Below are positions 26,139-37,221 of a DNA stretch of 64,000 bases, piece by piece (position 1 is the stretch's first letter; each line of letters begins with the position of its first letter). The DNA lies in assembly GCF_900099935.1 (NCBI RefSeq), contig NZ_FNEK01000010.1:41089-105088 (forward strand), given 5' to 3'. The notes beneath the pieces were generated by a model. That model had not been told where the DNA came from, did no database searches, and was given only the letters and a program-made list of their open reading frames with translations. Both the position numbers and the translations under genes were made by a program. Origin of the DNA: Aliiruegeria lutimaris (GTDB lineage: Bacteria > Pseudomonadota > Alphaproteobacteria > Rhodobacterales > Rhodobacteraceae).

Positions 26139-27137
26139 ATGGCCTCAGTCGAGATGGTCGAAATCCGGCGTGGGGAATTCCGAGAGTCGGTTCACCGGGG
26201 ACACGCCGTTATCTGCGACGCCTCGGGGGCGATCGTCGAAGCCTGGGGAGAGCCGGAAAAGGTGATCCTTCCGCGCTCCTCGTCCAAGATGATCCAGGCG
26301 CTGCCGCTGGTCGAATCCGGCGCCGCCGACAGGTTTGGCCTCGACACCGAACGATTGGCGCTGGCCTGTGCCAGTCATAACGGCGCGGCGATCCATACCG
26401 AGCGGGTGTCGCGCTGGCTGTCCGATCTTGGGCTGGGCGATGACGACCTGCGCTGCGGCCCGCAAATGCCGGACGACCGGCAGGCCCGCAAGGCGCTGAT
26501 CTGTTCGGACAGCGCGCCCTGCCAGATGCACAATAATTGCTCCGGCAAGCATAGCGGTTTCCTGACCCTGTCGAAGCATCTGGGTGGCGGGCCGGAATAT
26601 ATCGACCCGCTCCACCCGGTGCAGAAAGCCTTGAAGGCCACCTGGGAGGAGGTCACGCAGGAGCCGGTCACGGGCTACGCCATCGACGGCTGCTCGGCGC
26701 CGAATTTCGCCAGCACACTGCATGGCATGGCGCGGGCAATGGCCTCTTTCGCTGCCGCGCGCGAGGGCCAGGGCACGCGCCAGGACGCGCAGTTCCGGCT
26801 GGTTCAGGCGATGATGAAACACCCCGACCTGGTGGCGGGCGAAGGCCGCGCCTGCACCAACATCATGCGCGCGCTCGGTGGCGCAGGCGTGATCAAGACA
26901 GGCGCAGAGGCCTATTTCACCGCGATCCTGCCCGGCAAGGGGCTGGGCGTGGCGCTGAAGATCGAGGATGGAAGCACGCGCGCCTCAAACAGCGCGATCG
27001 CGGCGATCCTGGTTCGGCTGGGCGTGCTCGATCCGGAGCATCCGGCGGCTCTCAAGCACATGTGCCCCCGTATCCTAAACCGCCGCGGAGTGGACGCCGG
27101 CCAGTTACGGCCGGTGCCCGGCGCGTTTGACGCCTGA
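26139..27137 (+). CDS. L-asparaginase II (rhizobial type)
   Basis: The enzyme hydrolyses asparagine to aspartate and ammonia. The sequence belongs to the Rhizobium etli-type asparaginase II family (PF06089), unlike the E. coli AnsA/AnsB fold: RGHAVICDASG, ILPRSSSKMIQALPLVESGAA, CASHNGAAIHTERV, CQMHNNCSGKHSGFL and GYAIDGCSAPNF. The Ser-x-x-Lys-like SSSKM segment and the Cys-rich CSGKH loop are family features, the latter lining the metal site. The ATG at 26139 has AAAGGA upstream. 332 residues, complete. Confidence 0.9.
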   Translation: MASVEMVEIRRGEFRESVHRGHAVICDASGAIVEAWGEPEKVILPRSSSKMIQALPLVESGAADRFGLDTERLALACASHNGAAIHTERVSRWLSDLGLGDDDLRCGPQMPDDRQARKALICSDSAPCQMHNNCSGKHSGFLTLSKHLGGGPEYIDPLHPVQKALKATWEEVTQEPVTGYAIDGCSAPNFASTLHGMARAMASFAAAREGQGTRQDAQFRLVQAMMKHPDLVAGEGRACTNIMRALGGAGVIKTGAEAYFTAILPGKGLGVALKIEDGSTRASNSAIAAILVRLGVLDPEHPAALKHMCPRILNRRGVDAGQLRPVPGAFDA

Positions 27138-27154
27138 AGCGACAAGTTCCCGGA

Positions 27155-27472
27155 TCAGCCCATGTCCAGGGCTTCGGCAACCTCGACGGAGCCGGAGCCG
27201 TCCTTCACCATCGGGCAACCCTTGGCGTAATTGACCGCTTTGATCATGTCCGGCGCCTGGATCAACGTGTAGCCCGAGATCGGGTTGGCGCCGCCGGTTT
27301 GCTCGACCGACCCCTTTTTCACCGTCCAGGACTGTCCGACCGGGTTGCCGCCATCGACAACAGCCGCCCCCATTTCGGCGAACCATGCCTCCCAGGCCGC
27401 CATTGCCTGGGCACCTTCCTCTTCCGTCTCGGGCTTCTTGCCGCCGTGGTATGCAAATACGAATTTGGGCAT
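27155..27472 (-). CDS. YCII-related domain protein
   Basis: A 105-residue single-domain protein: MPKFVFAYHGG at the start, then WEAWFAEMGAAVVDGGNPVG, SGYTLIQAPDMIKAVNYAKGCPMV and a short acidic end. This is the YCII/DGPF-like ferredoxin-fold pattern of small cytosolic proteins, some of which act as dehydrochlorinases or sigma-factor partners. Strong GGGAGG ribosome site before the ATG at 27472. It converges on the asparaginase gene with 17 bases between the stops. Confidence 0.8.
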   Translation of the reverse strand: MPKFVFAYHGGKKPETEEEGAQAMAAWEAWFAEMGAAVVDGGNPVGQSWTVKKGSVEQTGGANPISGYTLIQAPDMIKAVNYAKGCPMVKDGSGSVEVAEALDMG

Positions 27473-27624
27473 CGGTGTCCTCCCTGTTGGAAACCCGCTT
27501 TGAAAATCCTGGAAGCAGCCCGTGCGCGCCGTCGGTCTGCCCTCCCTGACTGAACAGCATGGCGACAAGGGGCCGATTCGTCAGCACCCCAAAAGGCTGC
27601 GGAATACCCTTTTCAGGGGCCGAT

Positions 27625-28380
27625 CTATCCCGAGATCAGCAACCGTCCGGCAAGAAGCAGCGAAACGACCACCAGCAGCGGCTTGATCAGCCGCGCCCCC
27701 TTGCGCATCGCAAGCCCGGCTCCAAGCCGGGCCCCGGCGATCTGCGCCACGGCCATGACCAGCCCGGTTGCCCACCAGATCTGGCCGACAAAGGCAAAGA
27801 GCACCAACGCGCCCAGATTGGAGGCGAGGTTGAGCGCCTTGGTATGGGCGGTGGCCTTCAGAATGCCCTGGCCTGCGAGAAAGACGAGCGCCAGCATGAA
27901 GAAGCTGCCCGTGCCCGGCCCAAGCAGACCGTCATAGAAGCCGATGGCCGGCACGACGGTCAGCACGAAGAGCGGCGCCGGCATGCGCGGCGAGCGGTCG
28001 ATATCGTTCAACCCCGGGCGCAATGCAAAGAAGGTCGCAATGGCGATCAGCAGCCAGGGAAGAAAGGCGCGCACGCCATCCGTCGGCAGGGTCGTGACCA
28101 GGACCGCGCCACAGGCCGAAGCGAGGAAGGACACCGCCGCCGGCCATCGTTGGCTCCAAAGGTCCACATGCCCCGCGCGGGCATAGCTATGCGCGGCGGT
28201 TGCGGAGCCGAAGCTCGCTTGCAGCTTGTTGGTGCTGATCGCCTCGACCGGTGTCGCGCCCACCATGAGCATGACCGGAAGGCAGATCAGCCCACCGCCA
28301 CCGGCGATCGCGTCCACGAATCCGGCCGCAAACGCCGTGCCGACCAATATGGCCAGCACGTCAAAGGAAACCTCAAACAC
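27625..28380 (-). CDS. TSUP (TauE/SafE) family permease
   Basis: An inner-membrane transporter of 251 residues with about eight hydrophobic segments. The start VGTAFAAGFVDAIAGGGGLICLPVM and the half-repeat SNLGALVLFAFVGQIWW match the sulfite/sulfonate exporter (TauE/SafE, also called DUF81) family. Start is a GTG at 28380 lying inside the last codons of serB (eight-base overlap), so it is translationally linked to serine phosphate phosphatase. The substrate is unknown; the family handles sulfur oxyanions or organic acids. Confidence 0.85.
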   Translation of the reverse strand: MFEVSFDVLAILVGTAFAAGFVDAIAGGGGLICLPVMLMVGATPVEAISTNKLQASFGSATAAHSYARAGHVDLWSQRWPAAVSFLASACGAVLVTTLPTDGVRAFLPWLLIAIATFFALRPGLNDIDRSPRMPAPLFVLTVVPAIGFYDGLLGPGTGSFFMLALVFLAGQGILKATAHTKALNLASNLGALVLFAFVGQIWWATGLVMAVAQIAGARLGAGLAMRKGARLIKPLLVVVSLLLAGRLLISG

Positions 28381-29251
28381 CCACGAACTCGTCGCGGCGA
28401 TAACCCTGGATATAGAGAAGAGCGCTGAGATCGCCGTGATTGATGCGGATGTCGCATTGCGCGGCGACGCTCGGCTTGGCGTGCAGTGCGACGCCCGCCC
28501 CGGCCAGTTCCAGCATGCCAAGGTCATTGGCCCCGTCACCCACCGCCATCACATCGGCATGGGTGATCCCGAGCCGTTCGGAAATCTCTTCCAGCGCCGC
28601 GACCTTCGCCGCCCGCCCGAGAATCGGAACGCCCGGCGCTCCGGTCAGCTTGCCGCCTTCCTCCAGCAGCGTGTTCGCGCGGTGCTCGTCGAAGCCGAGC
28701 GCGGCCGCCACTTTCGAGGTAAAGGCCGTGAAGCCGCCCGAAACCAGCGCCGCGTAGCCGCCATTGGCTTTCATCGTCGCGATCAATTCGCGACCGCCGG
28801 GTGTGAAGGTGATCCGCTCGGCCAGGACCTGTTCGATCACACTGGCATCGAGCCCTTTCAACAGCCCGACCCGCTCGCACAGCGCGCCTTCGAAATCCAG
28901 CTCGCCATTCATCGCCCGCGCGGTGATCTCCTTCACCCGCGGCCCCACGCCCGCGACATCGGCCAGCTCGTCGATGCATTCCTGCCCGATCATGGTCGAA
29001 TCCATATCGGCCAGCAGCATCTTCTTGCGCCGCCCCTCGGCGGGCAGCACGACAAGGTCAACACCGAGCGCCTGCATGTCCTCCCAGACCTGCCAGCGAT
29101 TGGCGGGCACCGACTCCATCTCGAATTCCGCCGCCACATCCGGCGCCAACCACTGCGCCGTTCCACCGCCCCAAGCGTTGCGCAGGGCTTCGACGGTCGC
29201 TCGCTCAAGGCGTGGCGTTGCGGGATTGCTCAAGAGCGTGACGACGTACAT
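28373..29251 (-). CDS. serB: Phosphoserine phosphatase
   Basis: This is the last step of serine synthesis: phosphoserine to serine. A haloacid-dehalogenase fold protein of 292 residues. Nucleophile motif LLADMDSTMIGQECIDELA (about residue 82), motif II LVSGGFTAFT and motif III VMAVGDGANDLGMLELAGAGVA. An N-terminal regulatory-like region (MYVVTLLSNPATPRLERATVE) precedes it. ATG at 29251 with AGGA upstream. It is divergent from serC-serA, so all three phosphorylated-pathway genes lie together. Confidence 0.94.
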   Translation of the reverse strand: MYVVTLLSNPATPRLERATVEALRNAWGGGTAQWLAPDVAAEFEMESVPANRWQVWEDMQALGVDLVVLPAEGRRKKMLLADMDSTMIGQECIDELADVAGVGPRVKEITARAMNGELDFEGALCERVGLLKGLDASVIEQVLAERITFTPGGRELIATMKANGGYAALVSGGFTAFTSKVAAALGFDEHRANTLLEEGGKLTGAPGVPILGRAAKVAALEEISERLGITHADVMAVGDGANDLGMLELAGAGVALHAKPSVAAQCDIRINHGDLSALLYIQGYRRDEFVGV

Positions 29252-29427
29252 GGCATTTGTCCTGGCTTCGGTCCGAGGCTGCATAAATCAGGATCTCCAG
29301 CTTTTCGCTACCCCGCATGATGCTGATCGCGGAGGCTTTGGGACGGACCGCGCCGCGAAGTTTCCGATAGTGGACCTTACCCGTCGTTTTTCCGCGCAGA
29401 AGAGTCGGAAGAGCTCCATTTTCCCTA

Positions 29428-29456
29428 TTGCCAGACAACCCCTGCCCAACATATGA
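29428..29456 (+). promoter_or_regulatory. Putative sigma-70 promoter of serC-serA
   Basis: TTGCCA (29428-29433), 17 bases, then ATATGA (29451-29456). It would start transcription near 29463, just before the leader hairpins. The -10 is imperfect. Confidence 0.4.
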
Positions 29457-29462
29457 GCGTCG

Positions 29463-29512
29463 GCGGGACACCTCTCCCCAACGAGAGGCATATATCTGGA
29501 AGGATACCAGAA
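29463..29512 (+). ncRNA. serC leader RNA (two hairpins; second one holds the ribosome site)
   Basis: The 5' UTR of serC folds into two short hairpins: CCTCTC/GAGAGG (29471-29488) and TCTGG/CCAGA (29495-29511). The second loop, AAGGATA, contains the ribosome binding site and ends one base before the serC ATG. This position and architecture match the serC RNA motif described from comparative genomics upstream of serC in Alphaproteobacteria, a presumed cis-regulator of serine synthesis. The ligand, if any, is not known. The match is by layout, not by alignment. Confidence 0.65.
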
Positions 29513-30655
<1,143 letters not shown>

Positions 30656-30721
30656 GCCTTCGCGCCGGGCCACCCGCCCGGCGCCCGTCCCCACAAAAGA
30701 TACACGCCAAAGGAGCTTCCA

Positions 30722-32317
30722 ATGGCCCCCAAAGTTCTCGTTTCCGACAAGCTCAGCGAAACCGCCATCCAGATCTTCCGTGACAACGGCATCGATGTGG
30801 ATTTCCTTCCTACCCTCGGCAAGGAAAAGGACAAGCTGCTGGAGCTTATCCATAATTACGACGGTCTCGCCATCCGCTCGGCCACCAAGGTGACCGAGAA
30901 GCTGCTGGAGCGCGCCGACAACCTGAAGGTGATCGGTCGCGCCGGCATCGGTGTCGACAATGTCGACATCACCGCCGCCTCCAAGAAGGGCGTGATCGTG
31001 ATGAACACGCCCTACGGCAACATGATTACCACCGCCGAACACGCCATCGCCATGATGTTCGCCTGTGCCCGGCAGATTCCCGAGGCCTCCGCCTCGACCC
31101 ATGCCGGCAAGTGGGAAAAGTCCAAGTTCATGGGCGTGGAACTCACCGGCAAGACGCTGGGCGTGATTGGCGCCGGCAATATCGGCGGCATCGTCTGCGA
31201 CCGGGCGGTTGGCCTGAAGATGAAGGTCATTGCCTATGATCCCTTCCTCTCCGACGAGCGCGCCACCAAGCTCGGGGTGACCAAGGTGGAGCTGGACGAA
31301 CTGCTGAAGCGTGCCGACTTCATCACCCTGCACGTGCCCTTCACCGAAAAGACGGCGAATATCCTGAGCCGCGAAAACCTCGCCAAGACCAAGAAGGGTG
31401 TGCGCATCATCAACTGTGCCCGTGGCGGCCTCGTGGACGAGGAAGCGCTGGCCGACATGCTGAAATCCGGCCACATCGCCGGTGCCGCTTTCGACGTCTT
31501 CGCCAAGGAGCCGGCCACCGAGAACCCGCTTTTCGGCCTGCCCAATGTCGTCTGCACCCCGCATCTGGGCGCCTCCACCACCGAGGCGCAGGAGAATGTG
31601 GCACTGCAGGTGGCCCAGCAGATGTCGGCCTATCTCAATACCGGCGCCGTCGAGAACGCGCTCAACATGCCCTCTGTGACCGCCGAGGAAGCCAAGGTCA
31701 TGGGGCCGTGGCTGAAACTGGCCGAGCATCTCGGAGCCTTCATCGGCCAGATGACCGACGAGCCGATCAAGGCGATCAACATCCTCTATGACGGCAAGGT
31801 CTCGTCGATGAATCTCGACGCCCTCGGCTGCTCCGCCATTGCCGGTGTGATGAAGGCCTCGAACCCGGACGTGAACCTCGTCTCCGCCCCGATCCAGGCC
31901 GCCGAGCGCGGCATCGGGATCTCGCGCACCACGCAGGCCAAGTCGGGCGTCTTCGACAGCTTCATCAAGCTCACCGTCGTGACCGACACCCGCGAGCGTT
32001 CCATCGCCGGTACCGTCTTCTCCGACGGCAAGCCGCGCTTCATCCAGATCAAGGGCATCACCATCGATGCCGAGATCGGCGAGCACATGCTCTACACGAC
32101 CAACGAGGACGTTCCGGGCATCATCGGCACGCTCGGCCAGACCATGGGCGAGAACGGCGTCAACATCGCCAACTTCACCCTCGGCCGCTCCGAGCCGGGC
32201 AAGGACGCCATCGCGCTGCTCTATGTCGACGGGCCGGTCGATCCGGTGGTGATCGCCAAGCTCAAGGCGACGGGCCTGTTCCGCAATGTTTCGCCGCTGG
32301 AATTCAACGTCGCCTGA
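30722..32317 (+). CDS. serA: D-3-phosphoglycerate dehydrogenase
   Basis: This is the first step of serine synthesis. 531 residues in the long form with both ASB and ACT domains. NAD-binding [16 protein letters not shown], catalytic segments [14 protein letters not shown] and [16 protein letters not shown] (active-site His), an intervening domain with [20 protein letters not shown] sequence, and a C-terminal ACT domain ([29 protein letters not shown]) that usually gives serine feedback control. GGAG ribosome site before ATG 30722. Ends in a strong terminator. Confidence 0.96.
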   Translation: MAPKVLVSDKLSETAIQIFRDNGIDVDFLPTLGKEKDKLLELIHNYDGLAIRSATKVTEKLLERADNLKVIGRAGIGVDNVDITAASKKGVIVMNTPYGNMITTAEHAIAMMFACARQIPEASASTHAGKWEKSKFMGVELTGKTLGVIGAGNIGGIVCDRAVGLKMKVIAYDPFLSDERATKLGVTKVELDELLKRADFITLHVPFTEKTANILSRENLAKTKKGVRIINCARGGLVDEEALADMLKSGHIAGAAFDVFAKEPATENPLFGLPNVVCTPHLGASTTEAQENVALQVAQQMSAYLNTGAVENALNMPSVTAEEAKVMGPWLKLAEHLGAFIGQMTDEPIKAINILYDGKVSSMNLDALGCSAIAGVMKASNPDVNLVSAPIQAAERGIGISRTTQAKSGVFDSFIKLTVVTDTRERSIAGTVFSDGKPRFIQIKGITIDAEIGEHMLYTTNEDVPGIIGTLGQTMGENGVNIANFTLGRSEPGKDAIALLYVDGPVDPVVIAKLKATGLFRNVSPLEFNVA

Positions 32318-32341
32318 TCGGCTGGCGACAATCTGAACATC

Positions 32342-32374
32342 AAAGCGCGCCGGATTTCTCCGGCGCGCTTTTTC
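32342..32374 (+). terminator. Rho-independent terminator after serA
   Basis: A 13-bp stem (AAAGCGCGCCGGA against TCCGGCGCGCTTT) with a TTTC loop, followed by more T residues. Nearly symmetrical, so it may also act on hmgA transcripts from the other side. Confidence 0.93.
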
Positions 32375-32450
32375 TGTCTCTGGCCTTTGAACTGATGACG
32401 CGCATCGGGGGACGCGAACCAATGGTATCGCTCGGAATACGCCCCGACCG

Positions 32451-33812
32451 TTACTTCTTGCCGGGGGTTCCGTCGAACTTCTTTTCCAGATCCGCCCAGC
32501 AATCGATGTAATCGTCCTGCAGCGGCGCCTCCTTGCCGGCAAACTCCGTCAGGTGCTGCGGGAAGCGGGTCTCGAACATGAAGGACATCGTGTTGTCGAG
32601 CTTCTCCGGCGCCAGCTCGGAATTCGACGCCCCCTCGAAAGCGTTCTTGTCGGGCCCGTGCGGGATCATCATGTTGTGGAGTGACAGGCCGCCCGGCACG
32701 AACCCCTTCGGCTTGGCATCGTACTGGCCGTAGATGTTGCCCATCAGCTCGGACATGATGTTCTTGTGATACCAGGGCGGACGGAACGTATCCTCCATCA
32801 CCATCCAGCGCTCCCGGAACAGCACGAAGTCGATATTCGCCGTGCCGGGCACGCCGGAGGGCGCGGTCAGAACGGTGAAGATCGACGGGTCCGGATGGTC
32901 GAACAGGATCGAGCCGACGGGGCAGTAGGTCCGCAGGTCGTATTTCACCGGCGCGTAATTGCCATGCCATGCCACGACATCCAGCGGCGACTGGCCGATC
33001 TCGCAGCGGTGGAACTGGCCGCACCACTTTATGGTCACGGTCGACGGTACTTCGCGATCCTCGAAGGCAGCCACCGGCGTCTTGAAGTCCCGCCGGTTTG
33101 CCATGCAGTTGGCTCCGATCGGGCCACGGCCGGGAAGCTCGAATTTCTGCCCGTAATTCTCGCAGACAAATCCGCGGGCGGGGCCTTCCAGCACCTCGAC
33201 CCGGTACAGAAGACCGCGCGGGATGATGGCGATTTCCTTGGGCTCAAGGTCGATGATCCCCAGCTCGGTCGCAAAACGCAACCGACCCTCCTGCGGCACA
33301 ACGAGCAGTTCGGAGTCAGCAGAGAAGAAATAGTCGTCCTTCATCGATTCCGTGACGAGGTAGATATGGCTCGCCATGCCGACCTGGGTATTGACGTCGC
33401 CCGCGGTGGTCATGGTGCGCATCCCCGTGATCCAGGTGAGCGCCTGCTCCTCATGCGGGATCGGATCCCAGCGGTATTGCCCAAGCGAAAGCACGTCCGG
33501 GATGACATTCGGCGCGGATTTCCAATAGGGCACGTCGATCTGCGTATAGCGGCTGGAATGCTTCACCGAGGGCCGGATGCGGTAGCACCACGTGCGCTCG
33601 TTCTGGTGGCTCGGGGCGGTAAAGGCCGTTCCCGAAAGCTGCTCACCATAAAGGCCGTAATTGCATTTCTGCGGCGAATTCATGCCCTGCGGCAGCGCAC
33701 CGGGCAGCGCTTCGGTTTCGAAATCATTGCCGAAGCCGGGCATGTATCCCTCATGCGGGCCGGACAGGCTGGCGGCCCGGATCATACCTTCGGGAAGCTC
33801 ATGTCGGGTCAT
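32451..33812 (-). CDS. hmgA: Homogentisate 1,2-dioxygenase
   Basis: An Fe(II) enzyme opening the homogentisate ring in tyrosine and phenylalanine catabolism. 453 residues, the normal length. [19 protein letters not shown] near the start, [12 protein letters not shown], and the iron-ligand region [10 protein letters not shown] with [14 protein letters not shown] and [12 protein letters not shown] downstream. ATG at 33812 with GAGGAG upstream. The other tyrosine-degradation genes (hpd, fah, maiA) are not adjacent. The upstream region holds a well-formed promoter with an operator in its spacer. Confidence 0.95.
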   Translation of the reverse strand: MTRHELPEGMIRAASLSGPHEGYMPGFGNDFETEALPGALPQGMNSPQKCNYGLYGEQLSGTAFTAPSHQNERTWCYRIRPSVKHSSRYTQIDVPYWKSAPNVIPDVLSLGQYRWDPIPHEEQALTWITGMRTMTTAGDVNTQVGMASHIYLVTESMKDDYFFSADSELLVVPQEGRLRFATELGIIDLEPKEIAIIPRGLLYRVEVLEGPARGFVCENYGQKFELPGRGPIGANCMANRRDFKTPVAAFEDREVPSTVTIKWCGQFHRCEIGQSPLDVVAWHGNYAPVKYDLRTYCPVGSILFDHPDPSIFTVLTAPSGVPGTANIDFVLFRERWMVMEDTFRPPWYHKNIMSELMGNIYGQYDAKPKGFVPGGLSLHNMMIPHGPDKNAFEGASNSELAPEKLDNTMSFMFETRFPQHLTEFAGKEAPLQDDYIDCWADLEKKFDGTPGKK

Positions 33813-33863
33813 TCAGATCTCCTCTTCGCTGCGCCCTGTTCTTGCGTCTCACCTATGGATCTG

Positions 33864-33892
33864 CCATATCGTTGCACTTGCAACGATGTCAA
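33864..33892 (-). promoter_or_regulatory. hmgA promoter with operator in the spacer
   Basis: On the minus strand the -35 is TTGACA (33892-33887), the spacer is 17 bases and the -10 is ATATGG (33869-33864). The perfect inverted repeat ATCGTTGC-ACTT-GCAACGAT (33868-33887) fills the space between -35 and -10, touching both. This geometry is expected for repression by a MarR-type regulator; the identity of the regulator is inferred only. Confidence 0.7.
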
Positions 33893-34008
33893 GCCTGTCG
33901 CCCCCGCAACCACAGGCGCGCACACCGATGCCGCGGAATTGAGTGGTGCCGAGGCAGCGTGGCCGATAGGCTTCGCCAAACAGAAACAGACCAAGGCAGT
34001 TCGAGCCC

Positions 34009-34848
34009 ATGCGCATCCTTTACCTTGTCCTGACCCTCGCCCTAGGCGTCGCCGGTCAGGCATCCGCCCAGACCATCGACCGCATCCGCGAGACCGGTGA
34101 GCTGAAAATCGGCTATCGTACCGACGCCGCCCCGATCTCCTATGCCAATGAAGATGGGAACGCGGCCGGATACTCCGTCCTTGTCTGTGTAACCCTTGCG
34201 CAAGCCCTCGCCCAGAACCTCGAGATGGAAGACCTCAACGTGACCTTTCACAAGGTCACCGGCGAGGATCGCTTCGACAAGGTCGCCTCGGGCGAGATCG
34301 ACCTGCTCTGCGGCACCTCGACGATCACCCTGGAACGCCGGAAGCTGGTCGATTTCTCGATCCCGACCTATGTCGACGGCGCAATCGTCCTTCTGCCGCG
34401 CAACGGCAATCCCTCCTTCCAGTCGCTCGACGGCAAGAAGATCGGCGTTCGCTCCAACACCACCACGGCCCGGGCGCTCACCAATACGATTGCCAGCACC
34501 GGAATCTCCGCCGAAGAAGTTGCCTTCGACAGCTACGATGGCGGCATTGAAGCTCTGAAAAATGGCGAGATCGATGCATTTTTCGGCGATCAGTCGATCA
34601 TCGTCCACAAGGTGAACACCTTGAATCTCGGCAGCGAATTACGTCTCACGAACCAGCTTCTGACGGTCGAGAAGCAGGGCCTCGCCCTCGCACGCGGAGA
34701 TAGCGAGTTCCGCCTGCTCGTCGACCAGATCCTGTCTGCCATGTATCAGAACGGCTTCATGAAGCGCATCTACGAACAGACCCTGCCCAATCTTCAGCCC
34801 GGTCAGGCTATGCAGGCGCTTCACATGATCGCGCCCGAGATCCCCTGA
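34009..34848 (+). CDS. Periplasmic amino-acid-type substrate-binding protein
   Basis: A 279-residue family 3 solute-binding protein. Signal peptide MRILYLVLTLALGVAGQASA, then RIRETGELKIGYRTDAAPISY, VASGEIDLLCGTSTITLERR, VDFSIPTYVDGAIVLLPR and GKKIGVRSNTTTARALTN, all typical of polar-amino-acid binding proteins. No permease or ATPase gene is adjacent, so it is an orphan that may serve a transporter elsewhere or a sensor. It converges on tdh, with 16 bases between the stops. Confidence 0.85.
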   Translation: MRILYLVLTLALGVAGQASAQTIDRIRETGELKIGYRTDAAPISYANEDGNAAGYSVLVCVTLAQALAQNLEMEDLNVTFHKVTGEDRFDKVASGEIDLLCGTSTITLERRKLVDFSIPTYVDGAIVLLPRNGNPSFQSLDGKKIGVRSNTTTARALTNTIASTGISAEEVAFDSYDGGIEALKNGEIDAFFGDQSIIVHKVNTLNLGSELRLTNQLLTVEKQGLALARGDSEFRLLVDQILSAMYQNGFMKRIYEQTLPNLQPGQAMQALHMIAPEIP

Positions 34849-34864
34849 CCATAAGCGGCGGCGC

Positions 34865-35902
34865 TCAGGTCCAGTCGAGCACGACCTTGCCCGAAGAGCC
34901 GCCGCGCATCACCTCGAACCCGGTCCGGTAATCATCCACCTTAAAACGGTGAGTGATGACCTTGTGCACATCCAGCCCGTTCTGGAGCATGGCGATCATC
35001 TTGTACCAGGTCTCGAAGATCTCGCGCCCATAGACACCCTTGATCGTGATCGCCTTGAACACGATCCGGGACCAGTCAACGGGCGATTTTCCGGGCGGTA
35101 TACCGAGCAGCGCGATCCGCCCCCCCATGGTCAGCGCCTCGACCATCTGGTCGAGCGCGGCCTGGTTGCCCGACATCTCCAACCCGATATCGAACCCCTG
35201 CTTCATGCCAAACTCGGCCATGACGTCCTTCAGGTCTTCGTGGCGCACATGGACCGGGCGCACATCTGCCACCTGCGTGGCCAGCGCCAGCCGGTCGGGG
35301 TTCACATCGGTGATCGCCACATGCCGCGCGCCGACATGCCGGGCGATGGCCGCCGCCATGATGCCGATGGGTCCGGCGCCGGTAATGAGCACGTCCTCGC
35401 CTACGAGATCAAAGCTCAGCGCCGTGTGCACGGCATTTCCCAGCGGGTCCAGGATGGCGCCGATATCGTCCTCGATATCCTCCGGCAACGGCACCACGTT
35501 GAAGGCCGGCAGGCAGAGATACTCGGCAAAGGCACCGGGCACATTCACGCCCACGCCCTTGGTCTCCGGGTCCAGGTGAAACTTGCCGGCGCGGGACTGA
35601 CGCGAGTGATGACCAATCAGGTGGCCCTCCCCCGAGCAACGCATACCCACATGCAGATCCTCCACCCGGCGACCGATCTCGACGATCTCGCCAGCGAATT
35701 CATGCCCGGTGATCAGCGGCACAGGCACGGTCTTGCGGGCCCACTCGTCCCAGTTCCAGATATGGATATCGGTGCCGCAGATTCCGGTCTTGTTGATCTT
35801 GATGAGCACGTCATCGGGGCCGATCGACGGGATCGGAACCTCCTGCATCCAAAGCCCCATCTCCGGCTTTGCCTTCACCAGCGCCTTCATCATCTGTGTC
35901 AT
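34865..35902 (-). CDS. tdh: L-threonine 3-dehydrogenase
   Basis: This zinc medium-chain dehydrogenase oxidises threonine to 2-amino-3-ketobutyrate with NAD. Catalytic zinc segment [18 protein letters not shown] with [12 protein letters not shown], and cofactor loop [27 protein letters not shown] at 35902 overlaps the kbl stop (ATGA), so the enzyme producing the ketobutyrate and the one splitting it are made together. About 345 residues. The usual structural-zinc cysteine cluster is reduced to [19 protein letters not shown], whose cysteine content differs from E. coli Tdh (which has more cysteines there as I recall), so structural zinc binding may differ. Confidence 0.92.
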   Translation of the reverse strand: MTQMMKALVKAKPEMGLWMQEVPIPSIGPDDVLIKINKTGICGTDIHIWNWDEWARKTVPVPLITGHEFAGEIVEIGRRVEDLHVGMRCSGEGHLIGHHSRQSRAGKFHLDPETKGVGVNVPGAFAEYLCLPAFNVVPLPEDIEDDIGAILDPLGNAVHTALSFDLVGEDVLITGAGPIGIMAAAIARHVGARHVAITDVNPDRLALATQVADVRPVHVRHEDLKDVMAEFGMKQGFDIGLEMSGNQAALDQMVEALTMGGRIALLGIPPGKSPVDWSRIVFKAITIKGVYGREIFETWYKMIAMLQNGLDVHKVITHRFKVDDYRTGFEVMRGGSSGKVVLDWT

Positions 35903-37092
35903 GACAGAACTCCCGTCTCGCGCCCCGCCTTGCCGAAGGCGTCGAGCGCCTGGTCGAGGTCTTCCCGGCTCAGCGCCGCATTCATCTGCGTTCGGATCCG
36001 CGCCATCCCCTTCGGCACGACGGGGAAGAAGAACCCCGCCACGTAGACGCCGTGCTCGTAGAGCCGTGTTGCCATCTCCTGCGAGAGCCGCGCATCGCCC
36101 AGCATGACCGGCACGATCGGGTGCTCGCCCGGCAGCAAATCGAAACCGAGGCTCTCCAATCCCGCGCGCCAATAGGCGGCGTTCTCGAAGAGCCGCGCGC
36201 GCAGCGCGTCGCCCGCCTCCACGATTTTCAGCGCCTCCAGCCCGGCGGCCACCACCGCGGGCGGCAGCGAATTGGAAAAGAGATAAGGCCGCGCGCGCTG
36301 CCGGAGCAGGTCCACCACCGCCTGCGGCCCGGCGATATAGCCGCCGATCGCGCCACCAAGCGCCTTGCCCAATGTGCCGGTGAGGATATCCACCTTGTCG
36401 GCCACACCATGGTGATGCGGCGTGCCCCGCCCTTGCGGGCCCATGAAGCCAGTGGCGTGGCAGTCATCCACCATGACCATCGCGTCATGGCGTTCGGCCA
36501 GCGCGGTGATCTCGGGCAGCTTGGCGAGGTAGCCATCCATGGAGAAAACGCCGTCGGTGGCGATCAGGATATGACGCGCTCCCGCTGCCCGCGCGGCCTT
36601 GAGCTGCGCTTCCAGGTCGTCCATGTCCGAATTGGCGTAGCGGTATCGCTGCGCCTTGCACAGCCGCACCCCGTCGATGATCGAGGCATGGTTGAGCGCG
36701 TCGGAAATAACTGCGTCTTCCGCCCCGAGCAGCGGCTCGAACAGCCCGCCATTGGCGTCGAAGCAGGCGGCAAACAGGATCGCGTCGTCCTTGCCCAGAA
36801 ACCGGGCAATCGCCTGCTCCAGCTCCCGGTGCATGGGTTTGGTCCCGCAGATGAAACGCACCGAGGCCATCCCGTAGCCATCCGCGTCGAGCGAGGCCTT
36901 GGCGGCGGCCACGAGGCGTGGATCGTCCGCCAACCCGAGGTAATTATTGGCACAGAGATTGAGCATCTCGCGCCCATTGACTTTGACATGCCCGCCCTGC
37001 GGCGTCGCGATGGGGCGTTCCTGCTTCATCAGCCCTTGCTGTTCGATCTCGGCCAATGTCTCTGCAAGGTGACGTGCATATTCCGGTGTCAT
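35899..37092 (-). CDS. kbl: Glycine C-acetyltransferase (2-amino-3-ketobutyrate CoA ligase)
   Basis: This enzyme splits 2-amino-3-ketobutyrate with CoA into glycine and acetyl-CoA, the second step of threonine catabolism. A 397-residue alpha-oxoamine synthase: [52 protein letters not shown], and the PLP lysine segment [20 protein letters not shown]. The start ATG is at 37092. It overlaps tdh by four bases. A MarR-type regulator is divergent 129 bases away. Confidence 0.95.
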   Translation of the reverse strand: MTPEYARHLAETLAEIEQQGLMKQERPIATPQGGHVKVNGREMLNLCANNYLGLADDPRLVAAAKASLDADGYGMASVRFICGTKPMHRELEQAIARFLGKDDAILFAACFDANGGLFEPLLGAEDAVISDALNHASIIDGVRLCKAQRYRYANSDMDDLEAQLKAARAAGARHILIATDGVFSMDGYLAKLPEITALAERHDAMVMVDDCHATGFMGPQGRGTPHHHGVADKVDILTGTLGKALGGAIGGYIAGPQAVVDLLRQRARPYLFSNSLPPAVVAAGLEALKIVEAGDALRARLFENAAYWRAGLESLGFDLLPGEHPIVPVMLGDARLSQEMATRLYEHGVYVAGFFFPVVPKGMARIRTQMNAALSREDLDQALDAFGKAGRETGVLS

Positions 37093-37221
37093 GCCGATCT
37101 CTCCGTCCAGTTGTCCGTATCATGCCCCCAAATTTTGGTCGGGGTCGACCGAAACCGACCGCGCTTGACGAATTCGAGCCGGTGTTTCAGCTATAGGGCG
37201 GACCAGATCAGGAAGTGCCCC

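Noticed and set aside
37138..37161. Operator of the MarR gene beside kbl (GGTCGG...CCGACC)
   Set aside because: The repeat is short and imperfect and several overlapping registers exist in GC-rich sequence.
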